Notes: generated from the sequence alone by a model not told the origin. DNA of 5,974 nucleotides from Clostridiales bacterium (GCA_007135995.1 SLHU01000364.1:1-5974); one strand, 5' to 3'. Shown: positions 1 to 5,709, numbered from the stretch's first letter. Translations and numbers: made by a program.

Positions 1-331
1 CGCTGATGAGTTTATTCCACAGCTCATTTAGATGATCAAGAGCCCTTGTATCACTTGACGGATCGAAGTTTACCATGAAAGAAACAGACGGGTTGAACCT
101 AAATTCAGGACCAGCATTAATGGCGGTAAAGCGTTGTTGACCCAGCTCGAATTCGACCGACAGTACATCGCCGGCGAGCTTCATTTGAAAATCAGCCAGA
201 CCTTCCTCGGCACTATTAGGGTATCTCGACGTATAAAGCACATTGCTTTCTGGAAATACTGATACATAATAATCAACTGCTTCTTTGGCATTGCCTTCGA
301 ACCACAGATTGGGTATTATTTTTTGTTCCAT
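1..331 (-). CDS. VOC superfamily (PhnB-like / 3-demethylubiquinone methyltransferase-like) protein, 3' end outside window
   Basis: The first 110 residues are visible and the C-terminus lies beyond the left edge; family members are usually about 130-160 residues. The start IIPNLWFEGNAKEAVDYYVS is the hallmark N-terminus of PhnB-like VOC proteins: beta strand, WF.GNA.EA, then FYxxxFP. It is followed by the sheet SVEFELGQQRFTAINAGPEF and SFMVNFD, typical of the same group. The ATG is set by a textbook AGGAGG seven bases upstream (341-346 on the plus strand). Proteins of this group adopt the glyoxalase/bleomycin-resistance fold, are cytosolic, and mostly have no known substrate; despite the domain name they are not shown to be methyltransferases. 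The 157 bases between this gene and the next minus-strand gene hold no clear terminator and only a poor promoter match, so co-transcription is undecided. Family assignment is firm; function is unknown. Confidence 0.9.
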   Translation of the reverse strand, partial: MEQKIIPNLWFEGNAKEAVDYYVSVFPESNVLYTSRYPNSAEEGLADFQMKLAGDVLSVEFELGQQRFTAINAGPEFRFNPSVSFMVNFDPSSDTRALDHLNELWNKLIS

Positions 332-488
332 AATATGACCTCCTGTTGATTGCTTAATTTCATTCTACTAGCTGGAGGGCATATTGATAGAACAATTGTT
401 ACATGCTGCAATAATTATGACCGCTGCAAATGAGCAGGAGCACACACTTCAAGGCCATTGACCTGTATCAGATCTGTTACGCATCATG

Positions 489-1490
489 TTAGTCCAGAAT
501 GGGAACAAGTCTTTCGGAACCGCTGCCTTTCATCAGACTGTTATCAAAAGCGTGGATGTTTGCGATTGGATTATGTGTGTTGATAAAGTAAATGCCTTGG
601 CTGGTAGACAACAGAAAATGAATGTCAAAATACATGTCTTCATGCCGGGCAATCACGCTGCTCAGATCCACCTGGAAATGAAAAGAGGCATTGCTGCCAT
701 ATGTCACGCTGTTCGAACTGACCAGTTCGGCTGGTATCCGAATGATGTCATCAGAATCATCCTGATCAAATAAGTCCATGATACTGCTATCTGAATATCC
801 ATATTCAAATCTGATGGCCTCATCGCCGAGGCCAGCGTCATACAGCTGATCTAAATTGACCAGTATAAAATCGGCGCTTTCAATTTCATCTGCTTTTAAA
901 GGTGTCTTTCTTTCAGAATTGGTAAGCCACAAATTGAGGATCACTTGATCTTCATTTCGCCTGACGGCCTCATCCCATTCAGTATATACATGATAGGAAA
1001 GCCGGTCTCTGATGTTGATATCAGCTAGTTTTTCCTGGCGAATACCCTGATCAGACCGGATGATAAAAGCCGGCGACACGGTTCTGGTGATATCCATTCG
1101 CAAAACAGCCTGGTTAGACTCTTCTATTTCCTGCTCATATGTGTTGCCGTTTGCGAAGACACTGGCATATAGCCGTTCATCATGTGTCATTTCTTTGGGC
1201 AGGGCGGTCATTGTAACAACCAGCTGTCCATCGATCAGGTCGAGCTCAACAGATGTGTCAGTAAAAAAGCTTTGCTCTTCCTTCAGCAGCCGGCCAATAT
1301 CATGGTTGATCTGATGCTGTATCGAAGCATTTTGCTGGTTCACGCCAGATATTATGTTATGCTCCAAATTCAACAGATTTCGTTGCAGCTGTTTGAGCTC
1401 GCTGTTGATGCTGTACGTGTTGATCAGGCTTAATGCCAGCATCAAGATCATGGCGCCCGCCGTCAGCTTAACTAGTGTTTCCTTATTCAT
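489..1490 (-). CDS. Unrecognised single-pass membrane-anchored protein with coiled coil, 333 aa
   Basis: I do not recognise a family. The N-terminus has KETLVK followed by a hydrophobic stretch at about residues 8-25 (LTAGAMILMLALSLINTY), which reads as an uncleaved membrane anchor with the basic side inside; there is no lipobox cysteine. Residues ~28-75 are rich in L, Q, N and E (SELKQLQRNLLNLEHNI) and should form a coiled coil. The remaining ~255 residues look like an extracytoplasmic beta-rich region: alternating strands such as VELDLIDGQLVVTMTALP and AVLRMDITRTVS, no cysteines, and many acidic residues. The ATG has a modest AGGATGG immediately upstream, directly abutting the closing stem of the leader element at 1498-1574. 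This arrangement suggests translation is controlled by the leader or coupled to the small upstream frame. A surface sensor or stress-response accessory protein is possible, but this is a guess from topology only. No terminator is evident after the stop. Confidence 0.8.
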   Translation of the reverse strand: MNKETLVKLTAGAMILMLALSLINTYSINSELKQLQRNLLNLEHNIISGVNQQNASIQHQINHDIGRLLKEEQSFFTDTSVELDLIDGQLVVTMTALPKEMTHDERLYASVFANGNTYEQEIEESNQAVLRMDITRTVSPAFIIRSDQGIRQEKLADINIRDRLSYHVYTEWDEAVRRNEDQVILNLWLTNSERKTPLKADEIESADFILVNLDQLYDAGLGDEAIRFEYGYSDSSIMDLFDQDDSDDIIRIPAELVSSNSVTYGSNASFHFQVDLSSVIARHEDMYFDIHFLLSTSQGIYFINTHNPIANIHAFDNSLMKGSGSERLVPILD

Positions 1491-1572
1491 ACCATCCTAA
1501 TGAAGTCCTGAACGAATCAGCTGCCGGAGGCCCTGTGACTTTGCCGCCAGCCGTAGCCGCGTCAGCCTTCAT
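1483..1572 (-). CDS. Possible 29-codon upstream frame overlapping the 333-aa gene
   Basis: An ATG frame of 29 codons (MKADAATAGGK... ending SLGWYE) whose stop overlaps the start of the 333-aa gene in the string ATGAATAA, a geometry typical of translational coupling. A GGAGGTG lies 10 nt before the ATG, slightly long but usable. Against it: the composition is low in hydrophobic core residues, and the same bases form a long nested RNA hairpin that explains their GC richness better than coding does. It may be a leader peptide, or an accidental frame in a structured 5' UTR. Confidence 0.25.
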   Translation of the reverse strand: MKADAATAGGKVTGPPAADSFRTSLGWYE

Positions 1573-1574
1573 TA
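1498..1574 (-). promoter_or_regulatory. Structured 5' leader element (candidate cis-regulatory RNA)
   Basis: Read on the minus strand, the element begins TAATGAAG and ends CTTCATTA, an exact 8-bp inverted repeat. Inside, CTGACG pairs with CGTTCAG (one bulged U), and CGGCTGGCGG pairs with CCGGCAGCTG (one G-U pair and one G-G mismatch). The apical loop is 16 nt, CAAAGTCACAGGGCCT. The whole element folds as a single nested hairpin. The G-U pair makes the minus strand the better RNA strand. The 3' closing arm touches the AGGATGG ribosome binding site of the 333-aa gene, so folding could affect access to it. There is no T-tract on the minus strand, so control would be translational. The loop faintly recalls conserved bases of cyclic-di-GMP-I (GEMM) riboswitches, but the GAAA-capped hairpin of that class is absent. 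Confidence 0.45.
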
Positions 1575-1605
1575 GTTTTTCACACCTCCATTCATGAACC
1601 ATCAT

Positions 1606-1634
1606 ATTTTAGCATAAGTATATTTAGAGTTCTA
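1606..1634 (-). promoter_or_regulatory. Candidate sigma-A promoter for the 333-aa gene and its leader
   Basis: On the minus strand TAGAAC (1634-1629, three of six -35 matches) is followed after 17 bp by TAAAAT (1611-1606, five of six -10 matches), in an AT-rich stretch. The predicted transcript would begin around 1599 and include the complete structured leader. The -35 box is weak. Confidence 0.4.
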
Positions 1635-1644
1635 GCGGAATTCC

Positions 1645-1672
1645 AGCGTACCACGTTGTGAGCGTACCACGT
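1645..1672. repeat. 12-bp direct repeat AGCGTACCACGT, two copies, possible operator
   Basis: AGCGTACCACGT occurs at 1645-1656 and again at 1661-1672, separated by TGTG, giving a 16-bp period. The pair sits between the -35 boxes of two divergent promoter candidates (1629-1634 minus and 1712-1717 plus). That is where a tandem-binding regulator or activator site would be expected. No regulator gene is adjacent in the window. Confidence 0.45.
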
Positions 1673-1711
1673 ACCAAAACGGAAGGATGTGGACTTTACA
1701 CCCAATTATAG

Positions 1712-1739
1712 TTGGCTGCGGATCAATTTGATGTATAAT
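1712..1739 (+). promoter_or_regulatory. Candidate sigma-A promoter for the P-loop kinase-like gene
   Basis: TTGGCT (four of six -35 matches) at 1712-1717, a 16-bp spacer, and a perfect TATAAT at 1734-1739. Transcription would start near 1746, about 50 nt before the GTG start. The flanks are AT-rich and no competing promoter is seen. Confidence 0.6.
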
Positions 1740-1755
1740 TGAAATGCTTGAAAAC

Positions 1756-1775
1756 GCCGGGTTAGTACTGCCGGC
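1756..1775 (+). other. Small GC hairpin in the 5' UTR of the kinase-like gene
   Basis: GCCGG (1756-1760) and CCGGC (1771-1775) form a 5-bp stem with a 10-nt loop, about five bases before the GGGGGTG ribosome binding site. It may influence mRNA stability or initiation. It is short enough to be chance. Confidence 0.25.
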
Positions 1776-1795
1776 TGACTGGGGGTGAGTGTGCT

Positions 1796-2350
1796 GTGAA
1801 ACTGTTGTTTTTGTTTGGTGATGCAGCTGTCGGCAAGATGACTGTCGGACAAGAGCTGATGAAAATAACCGATTTAAGGTTATTCCATAATCACATGACA
1901 ATAGAACCTGTCATTGAAATATTCGGCTATTTTAATGGTGATGTGATCGGTAAGCTGCGCGAAGTTATTTTTGAGGAGTTTGCGAAGTCGGGCAACTACG
2001 GTATGATCTTTACTTTTATGTGGGCTTTTGATCAGCAAAGCGAATGGGATTACGTAAAACATGTGGCGGGTATTTTTGAAGCAAACAACGCGAAGGTCTA
2101 TTATGCAGAGTTATGTGCACCTCAGTCGGTTCGGCTTGAGCGTAATGCCACCGCGAATCGGCTCAAGCACAAGCCTTCCAAGCGAGATATTAGAATTTCA
2201 GAAGATCGTTTGAAAATGCACAACGAAAAATATCGCTTTGTCAGTCATGATGGTGAGGTGCCGTTTGAAAACTACATCAAAATCGACAACACCAATCTTT
2301 CGCCTGAAGTGGCAGCTAAGATAATCAAAGAAAGGTTTAATTTTGGGTGA
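1796..2350 (+). CDS. P-loop NTPase / AAA-type nucleotide kinase-like protein, 184 aa
   Basis: The protein opens MKLLFLFGDAAVGKMTVGQE: a beta strand running into a P-loop GxxxxGK at residues 8-14, followed by M15 and T16 instead of the usual S/T directly after the lysine. Related small kinase-like proteins typically read GPPASGKLTV and continue with LFHNH, and here LFHNHMTIE is present at 29-37, which supports that family. An arginine/lysine-rich segment at about 113-131 (RLERNATANRLKHKPSKR) fits a lid region that closes over ATP. Length suits a shikimate/gluconate-kinase-sized monodomain enzyme. The substrate is unknown. The GTG start is chosen because GGGGGTG lies eight bases upstream and the next ATG is inside the P-loop. 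The gene appears to be a single transcription unit with its own promoter at 1712-1739. A short hairpin GCACT-TAA-AGTGC at 2358-2370 follows the stop but has no T-tract. Confidence 0.85.
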   Translation: MKLLFLFGDAAVGKMTVGQELMKITDLRLFHNHMTIEPVIEIFGYFNGDVIGKLREVIFEEFAKSGNYGMIFTFMWAFDQQSEWDYVKHVAGIFEANNAKVYYAELCAPQSVRLERNATANRLKHKPSKRDIRISEDRLKMHNEKYRFVSHDGEVPFENYIKIDNTNLSPEVAAKIIKERFNFG

Positions 2351-2431
2351 CAGGAGAGCACTTAAAGTGCCAGTCGCTTACCGCCAAACCATAATTTCTC
2401 TAGAAAGAATGAAGCGTATTTACGCGGGGAA

Positions 2432-2443
2432 TATTGTACAATA
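2432..2443. repeat. 12-bp perfect palindrome TATTGTACAATA upstream of the UroD-like gene
   Basis: A perfect dyad lying 105 bp before the UroD-fold gene, in the 197-bp spacer that otherwise holds no gene. It includes TACAAT, a five-of-six -10 match, but no acceptable -35 is found 15-19 bp upstream. It could be an operator for a dimeric repressor. Nothing in the window names the regulator. Confidence 0.3.
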
Positions 2444-2547
2444 AGACTGGATTTGTCAATGTCATTGAGTATTGGACGAAAGGGGACGATGAGTTTAAGC
2501 AGACACAGCATCTGTGACTTATCGACATAGAAGTAGAGGTGATTTAA

Positions 2548-3657
2548 ATGAAAACAAGTGACATGCAGGCCAAGAGAGATCGCCATCAGCGATTCTGGCA
2601 ACCTCTGACAAAAAACGAAGGCGGTTATCTGGGCATTACATCACCGATATCAGATGATCAGCCACCTCCCGTTACAGTCAGAGCGCCGGACTCACTTGAA
2701 GAAAAATGGCTTTCTGCTGACTATAGAGTTCACAGAACTGAAGCGGATGCAGCAAACATGTTCTGGGGCGGCGACGCGATACATAATGTCTTTGTCAACT
2801 TCGGGCCAGGAGTTCACGCAGCCCTCCTGGGCGCACCGTATGCGTTAAAAGAAGACAGCATCTGGTTTGATCTTCATCCGCCTATAGAGAAATGGGATCC
2901 TATACCCGACTGGAAAACCGATGAAAGCCATCCGCTGTATCAGGCGATTATTGAACAGACATCAAAGCTGTGCCAGGCATCAAAGGGCAGGTATACAGTA
3001 TCCTATACTGATATAGGCGGCCAATATGATGTGTTGTTTTCACTGCGCGGCGAAGCGCTGCTGACTGATATGCTTGAATGCCCTGAAACTGTCAAGAGAG
3101 CCGAAAAGCGTCTTGATGATGAATTTCTGGCATTTTTTGACCAGCTGACCGATTTGATCGGACCATCCGGCTGCGGATTTTCTGGATGGATTCCGATGGT
3201 TCACGATAAGCCCTGGTACCCATTGCAGTGTGATCTGTCTGTCATGATATCACCTGATATGTTCGAGTCATTTGTTCTGCCCTCGCTGGATTACGTCTCA
3301 ACCGCAATCGGCCAGTCCATCTATCATCTCGACGGCCCTGAGGAGATCAGGCATCTGGAGATGATTTTGTCGCTGCCGCACATTCACGCGATCCAATGGG
3401 TGCCTCTGCCAAGAACTGATCTGTCGCGCGGCGGTCAGATGGTGCAGCGTTTTGATGATCAGCTCTCGATCGAATTATATCGAAAGACTTTAGCTGCCGG
3501 GAAAAAGATTGTCCTTCTGGGTGTTAGACCAGAGCAGGTTTCTCCTATATTCGAACAGGCAGGCAGTGATGGTATCTATGTTCAGACATTCAGCGATACC
3601 AGGAAGGACGCTGATCTGCTGCTTGAGACGGCGCAGCGGAAATGGCTGAAGCTATAA
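2548..3657 (+). CDS. Uroporphyrinogen decarboxylase (UROD)-fold family protein, 369 aa
   Basis: This belongs to the UROD/methyltransferase-like TIM barrel group by CDLSVMISPDMFESFVLPSL (228-247), the segment that in relatives leads into the C-terminal half of the barrel, and by YHLDGPEEIRHLE (259-271) followed by IHAIQWVPLP (279-288). In corrinoid methyltransferases of this fold (MtaA, MtbA) the equivalent site is H.C with a later zinc-binding cysteine. Here it is HLDG with no cysteine nearby, so a zinc-dependent methyl transfer role is unlikely. It also lacks the true HemE N-terminus. Length is normal for the group. The ATG at 2548 has a strong GAGGTG six bases upstream. Paralogues of this HLDG type are, as far as I recall, common in Bacillota and Spirochaetes near carbohydrate genes; their reaction is unestablished. 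The sugar-acid aldolase 186 bp downstream fits that setting. Confidence 0.85.
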   Translation: MKTSDMQAKRDRHQRFWQPLTKNEGGYLGITSPISDDQPPPVTVRAPDSLEEKWLSADYRVHRTEADAANMFWGGDAIHNVFVNFGPGVHAALLGAPYALKEDSIWFDLHPPIEKWDPIPDWKTDESHPLYQAIIEQTSKLCQASKGRYTVSYTDIGGQYDVLFSLRGEALLTDMLECPETVKRAEKRLDDEFLAFFDQLTDLIGPSGCGFSGWIPMVHDKPWYPLQCDLSVMISPDMFESFVLPSLDYVSTAIGQSIYHLDGPEEIRHLEMILSLPHIHAIQWVPLPRTDLSRGGQMVQRFDDQLSIELYRKTLAAGKKIVLLGVRPEQVSPIFEQAGSDGIYVQTFSDTRKDADLLLETAQRKWLKL

Positions 3658-3671
3658 GTAAGATAAGTAAG
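3654..3671 (+). repeat. Tandem 9-bp duplication across the stop codon
   Basis: ATAAGTAAG is repeated exactly twice in tandem at 3654-3662 and 3663-3671. The duplication contains the UroD-like gene's TAA, so a second in-frame TAA follows at 3664-3666 and a TAG at 3673-3675. It looks like a slipped-strand duplication with no effect on the protein. Confidence 0.7.
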
Positions 3672-3722
3672 GTAGATCCGCTGTGCGATGATGACTGGCA
3701 GGTCAGGACAACATATGCTCAT

Positions 3723-3740
3723 ATCGGCCGGCCGATTTTT
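3723..3740 (+). terminator. Possible intrinsic terminator after the UroD-like gene
   Basis: ATCGGCCGGCCGAT (3723-3736) is a perfect 14-bp palindrome whose last T begins a run of five T (3736-3740). As RNA it makes a 5-bp stem with a CCGG loop followed by a short U-tract, 65 nt after the stop codon. The stem is short for a strong terminator, so partial read-through into the aldolase gene is possible. The dyad could instead be a protein-binding site. Confidence 0.35.
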
Positions 3741-3773
3741 AAGCCGAGCAGGTTCGAGTTCAAAGCGATTGTT

Positions 3774-3801
3774 TTTGCAGTTGTTGCCAATCTGGTAAGA
3801 T
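3774..3801 (+). promoter_or_regulatory. Weak promoter candidate for the aldolase gene
   Basis: TTTGCA (3774-3779) and TAAGAT (3796-3801) are each four-of-six matches with a 16-bp spacer. They lie after the putative terminator and about 42 bases before the aldolase start. The location is sensible but the boxes are poor. Confidence 0.2.
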
Positions 3802-3843
3802 CCGCTTCTGCCGGCCATCCAACCATGAATGAGGGGTATTATT

Positions 3844-4734
3844 ATGTTTCAAGGAATCTATACGCCGATCATTACGGTATTCGATGAATCCGGACTTGTG
3901 TATCCGGTTCAGGAACGTCTGGTCAATCGTCTGGTGAAAGCCGGTGTTGACGGTGTCTTGTTTTGCGGCAGTATCGGGGAGTTTCACGGCATGTCGCTGG
4001 AACAGAAAAAAGAGCTGCTGTCCTGGGCGGCAGGCTGTATTGACAGCCGGATACAAATGCTGGCCGGAACAGGCGGCAACTGCGTTGCTGATGTGTTGGC
4101 ATTGACTGAATATGCCGGTTCTATCGGTGCGGATGCAGCTGTAGTGATGTCGCCTTTTTATTTTCAGCTGGATGAAACGGCGCTTTACCGTTATTATTCG
4201 GTGGTTGCCAAAGTGGGTGTGCCGATTATTCTTTATAACTTCCCGGACCGGACCGGTGTTTCGATGTCCGCTGATCTGGTCTGCCGGCTGGCGGCTGATT
4301 GCCCGGCGATTGTCGGGATTAAGGACACCGTTGATACAATCAGCCACACACGCGATCTGATTCTGCGGGTTAAGAAAGTACGCCCCGATTTTTGTGTGCT
4401 GTCCGGTTATGACGAGTATCTGATCCCTAACCTCATTGCAGGCGGCGATGGTATTCTGACCGGACTGACGAATGTATCACCTGAGCTTTTTGTCTCTTTG
4501 CGCCAAGCTTATCTGGCTGGCGATCTCATGACCGTCACAAGTCTGCAGCAGACAGTAAACAAGCTGATGTCACTTTATACTGTGACACCGAATTTTATAT
4601 CATCAATCAAGGCAGCTGTAGATCTGGTGGCCGGCAATGTTTCGTCTGATCTGCTGATGCCCGCTGCAGCTGCAGATGACGCTGAAAGGCAGACAATTCT
4701 TTTTATTCTTCGCGATGCCGGTTTACTGGCGTGA
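3844..4734 (+). CDS. DHDPS/NAL-family 2-keto-3-deoxy-sugar-acid aldolase (YagE/YjhH type), 296 aa
   Basis: A class I aldolase TIM barrel of the dihydrodipicolinate synthase / N-acetylneuraminate lyase family. Visible hallmarks are GSIGEF at 42-47 (carboxylate-binding loop), GTGG at 75-78, the catalytic tyrosine Y131 in YNFP, and the Schiff-base lysine K160 in GIKDT. The stretch GIKDTVDTISHTR, the following FCVLSGYDEYL and the GSxGEF loop resemble E. coli YagE/YjhH more than DapA, which favours cleavage of 2-keto-3-deoxy-gluconate or -pentonate to pyruvate and an aldehyde in the cytosol. Length is normal and all key residues are present. The start at 3844 is preferred over an in-frame ATG at 3829, because GAGGGG lies seven bases before 3844 and the upstream ATG sits just before that site with none of its own. 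Exact substrate is uncertain. It ends 11 bp before a convergent gene. Confidence 0.9.
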   Translation: MFQGIYTPIITVFDESGLVYPVQERLVNRLVKAGVDGVLFCGSIGEFHGMSLEQKKELLSWAAGCIDSRIQMLAGTGGNCVADVLALTEYAGSIGADAAVVMSPFYFQLDETALYRYYSVVAKVGVPIILYNFPDRTGVSMSADLVCRLAADCPAIVGIKDTVDTISHTRDLILRVKKVRPDFCVLSGYDEYLIPNLIAGGDGILTGLTNVSPELFVSLRQAYLAGDLMTVTSLQQTVNKLMSLYTVTPNFISSIKAAVDLVAGNVSSDLLMPAAAADDAERQTILFILRDAGLLA

Positions 4735-4745
4735 TAGAGGCGGGT

Positions 4746-5651
4746 TCATTTCCAGCTGGTGTAAAGTCTGGCAATGACTTGCTCAATCGGAGCTTTTCTG
4801 ATTTCGACGTCTTTAATGTCATCGAATCCGGATAGCTGGCGCATCAGTTCTTTGACGGGAATGCGGGACAAGTCTATTTCGTATTCATGCACCCGGTTTT
4901 CTGAGTTGATCAAGCTGGCGTTTTCCAGCTGGGGGATAAGCTGACTGCTCATGGTTACTGAGACACGGGTCAGATTGCCGGTTATATCACGCAGTCCGGC
5001 AAAAACACCATCATAGGCGATCTTACCGTCCGAGATCATCAGGATGCGCTGAGCCATTTCTTCAAGATCATCCATGCCATGACTCGTGACCATGATCGTG
5101 ATGCCTTTTTCGCGGTTGATGCGTTTTAGAAATTCTATCATCTGACGTTTCGCGATTACATCAAGGCCCAGTGTGGGTTCATCGAGCAAAATCAGCGTTG
5201 GAGAATGCAGCAGCATCATGCCCAGATCGGCGCGCATCCGCTGACCGAGGCTCAGCTCTCTGGCAAAAGTTTTAAGCAGGTCGCCCATGTCTAATAGTTC
5301 TGTAATCATCTCGATGTTTGCATTAAATTCGCTGTCTGGAATATCCCAGACGACTTTTTTCCATTCATAGCTTTGGATGACCGGGTGATCCCACCACAGT
5401 TCGGTGCGGTTGCCAAACAGGATGCCGACATGCTGCATCAGATCGGCCAGCAAGGCGCTGACATAGGTGTAGCTCAGCATTTGCTGCATCGACATGTTTG
5501 TTCTGACACCGGTGCTCATGACAACCCGCCAGAGATAAATAAGCGGGATTAAAGTGAAAACCTTAATCGCGACATCAGGCAAAAGATAGAAAATACCACC
5601 GTTTGTTTTCTCCAGCATCGCCATCTGGCCTGTTTTTACGTATTTATCCAT
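4746..5651 (-). CDS. In-frame fusion: N-terminus of ABC-2 permease joined to ABC ATPase lacking Walker A; probably non-functional
   Basis: Residues 1 to ~72 are a permease N-terminus: a membrane segment at about 22-41 (YLLPDVAIKVFTLIPLIYLW), then MSMQQMLSYTYVSALLADL, characteristic of ABC-2 type exporter subunits. From ~73 (QHVGILFGNRTELWWDHPVI) it is an ATPase of the COG4586 type. This part keeps the signature LSLGQR (133-138), Walker B LILLDEP (153-159), D-loop GLD (162-164) and H-loop H191. About 90-95 residues carrying the Walker A loop GxxGxGKST are absent, so ATP cannot be bound normally. The join lies near position 5435, and the frame stays open for all 301 codons. Normal family partners are a ~320-residue ATPase and two ~260-residue permeases. 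The permease's own AGGAG ribosome binding site is kept eight bases before the ATG. A deletion between a permease gene and a downstream ATPase gene explains this best; an assembly error is the alternative. No dedicated promoter is seen. Confidence 0.85.
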   Translation of the reverse strand: MDKYVKTGQMAMLEKTNGGIFYLLPDVAIKVFTLIPLIYLWRVVMSTGVRTNMSMQQMLSYTYVSALLADLMQHVGILFGNRTELWWDHPVIQSYEWKKVVWDIPDSEFNANIEMITELLDMGDLLKTFARELSLGQRMRADLGMMLLHSPTLILLDEPTLGLDVIAKRQMIEFLKRINREKGITIMVTSHGMDDLEEMAQRILMISDGKIAYDGVFAGLRDITGNLTRVSVTMSSQLIPQLENASLINSENRVHEYEIDLSRIPVKELMRQLSGFDDIKDVEIRKAPIEQVIARLYTSWK

Positions 5652-5709
5652 TGTGTTTTTCTCCTGTTTGATCGGATTTGATTAACCCATTATTTAAAAA
5701 ATTCCACAT

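Noticed and set aside
382..402. Palindrome AACAATTGTT upstream of the VOC gene as an operator
   Set aside because: It is only 10 bp and AT-rich, with no matching second copy and no convincing promoter around it.
486..773. Plus-strand 95-codon frame opposite the end of the membrane protein gene
   Set aside because: It is antisense to a longer, better-supported gene, has no ribosome binding site, and has no family resemblance.
1498..1574. Confident call of a cyclic-di-GMP-I riboswitch
   Set aside because: Only fragments of the consensus (CAAAG, CACAGGG, CTCCGGC) are present and the GAAA-capped hairpin and docking architecture are missing.
1498..1580. Reading the 1498-1574 hairpin as a plus-strand terminator because TTTTT follows at 1576
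   Set aside because: No plus-strand gene ends before it, the stem base is AT-rich, and the G-U pair of the minus-strand fold becomes an A-C mismatch on the plus strand.
1632..1901. Minus-strand 89-codon frame across the divergent region and kinase start
   Set aside because: It overlaps the plus-strand promoter and the P-loop coding sequence; the P-loop evidence is far stronger.
2362..2601. Minus-strand 79-codon frame in the spacer before the UroD-like gene
   Set aside because: It overlaps the strong ribosome binding site and start of the UroD-like gene, has no ribosome binding site of its own, and shows no recognisable motif.
3642..3887. Plus-strand 81-codon frame bridging the UroD-like and aldolase genes
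   Set aside because: It overlaps both genes, lacks a ribosome binding site, and runs through the hairpin/T-tract; the product looks non-natural.
3760..4347. Minus-strand 195-codon frame opposite the aldolase
   Set aside because: It is the antisense shadow of a gene with all DHDPS/NAL-family catalytic residues; its basic, His/Arg-rich composition is typical of such shadows.
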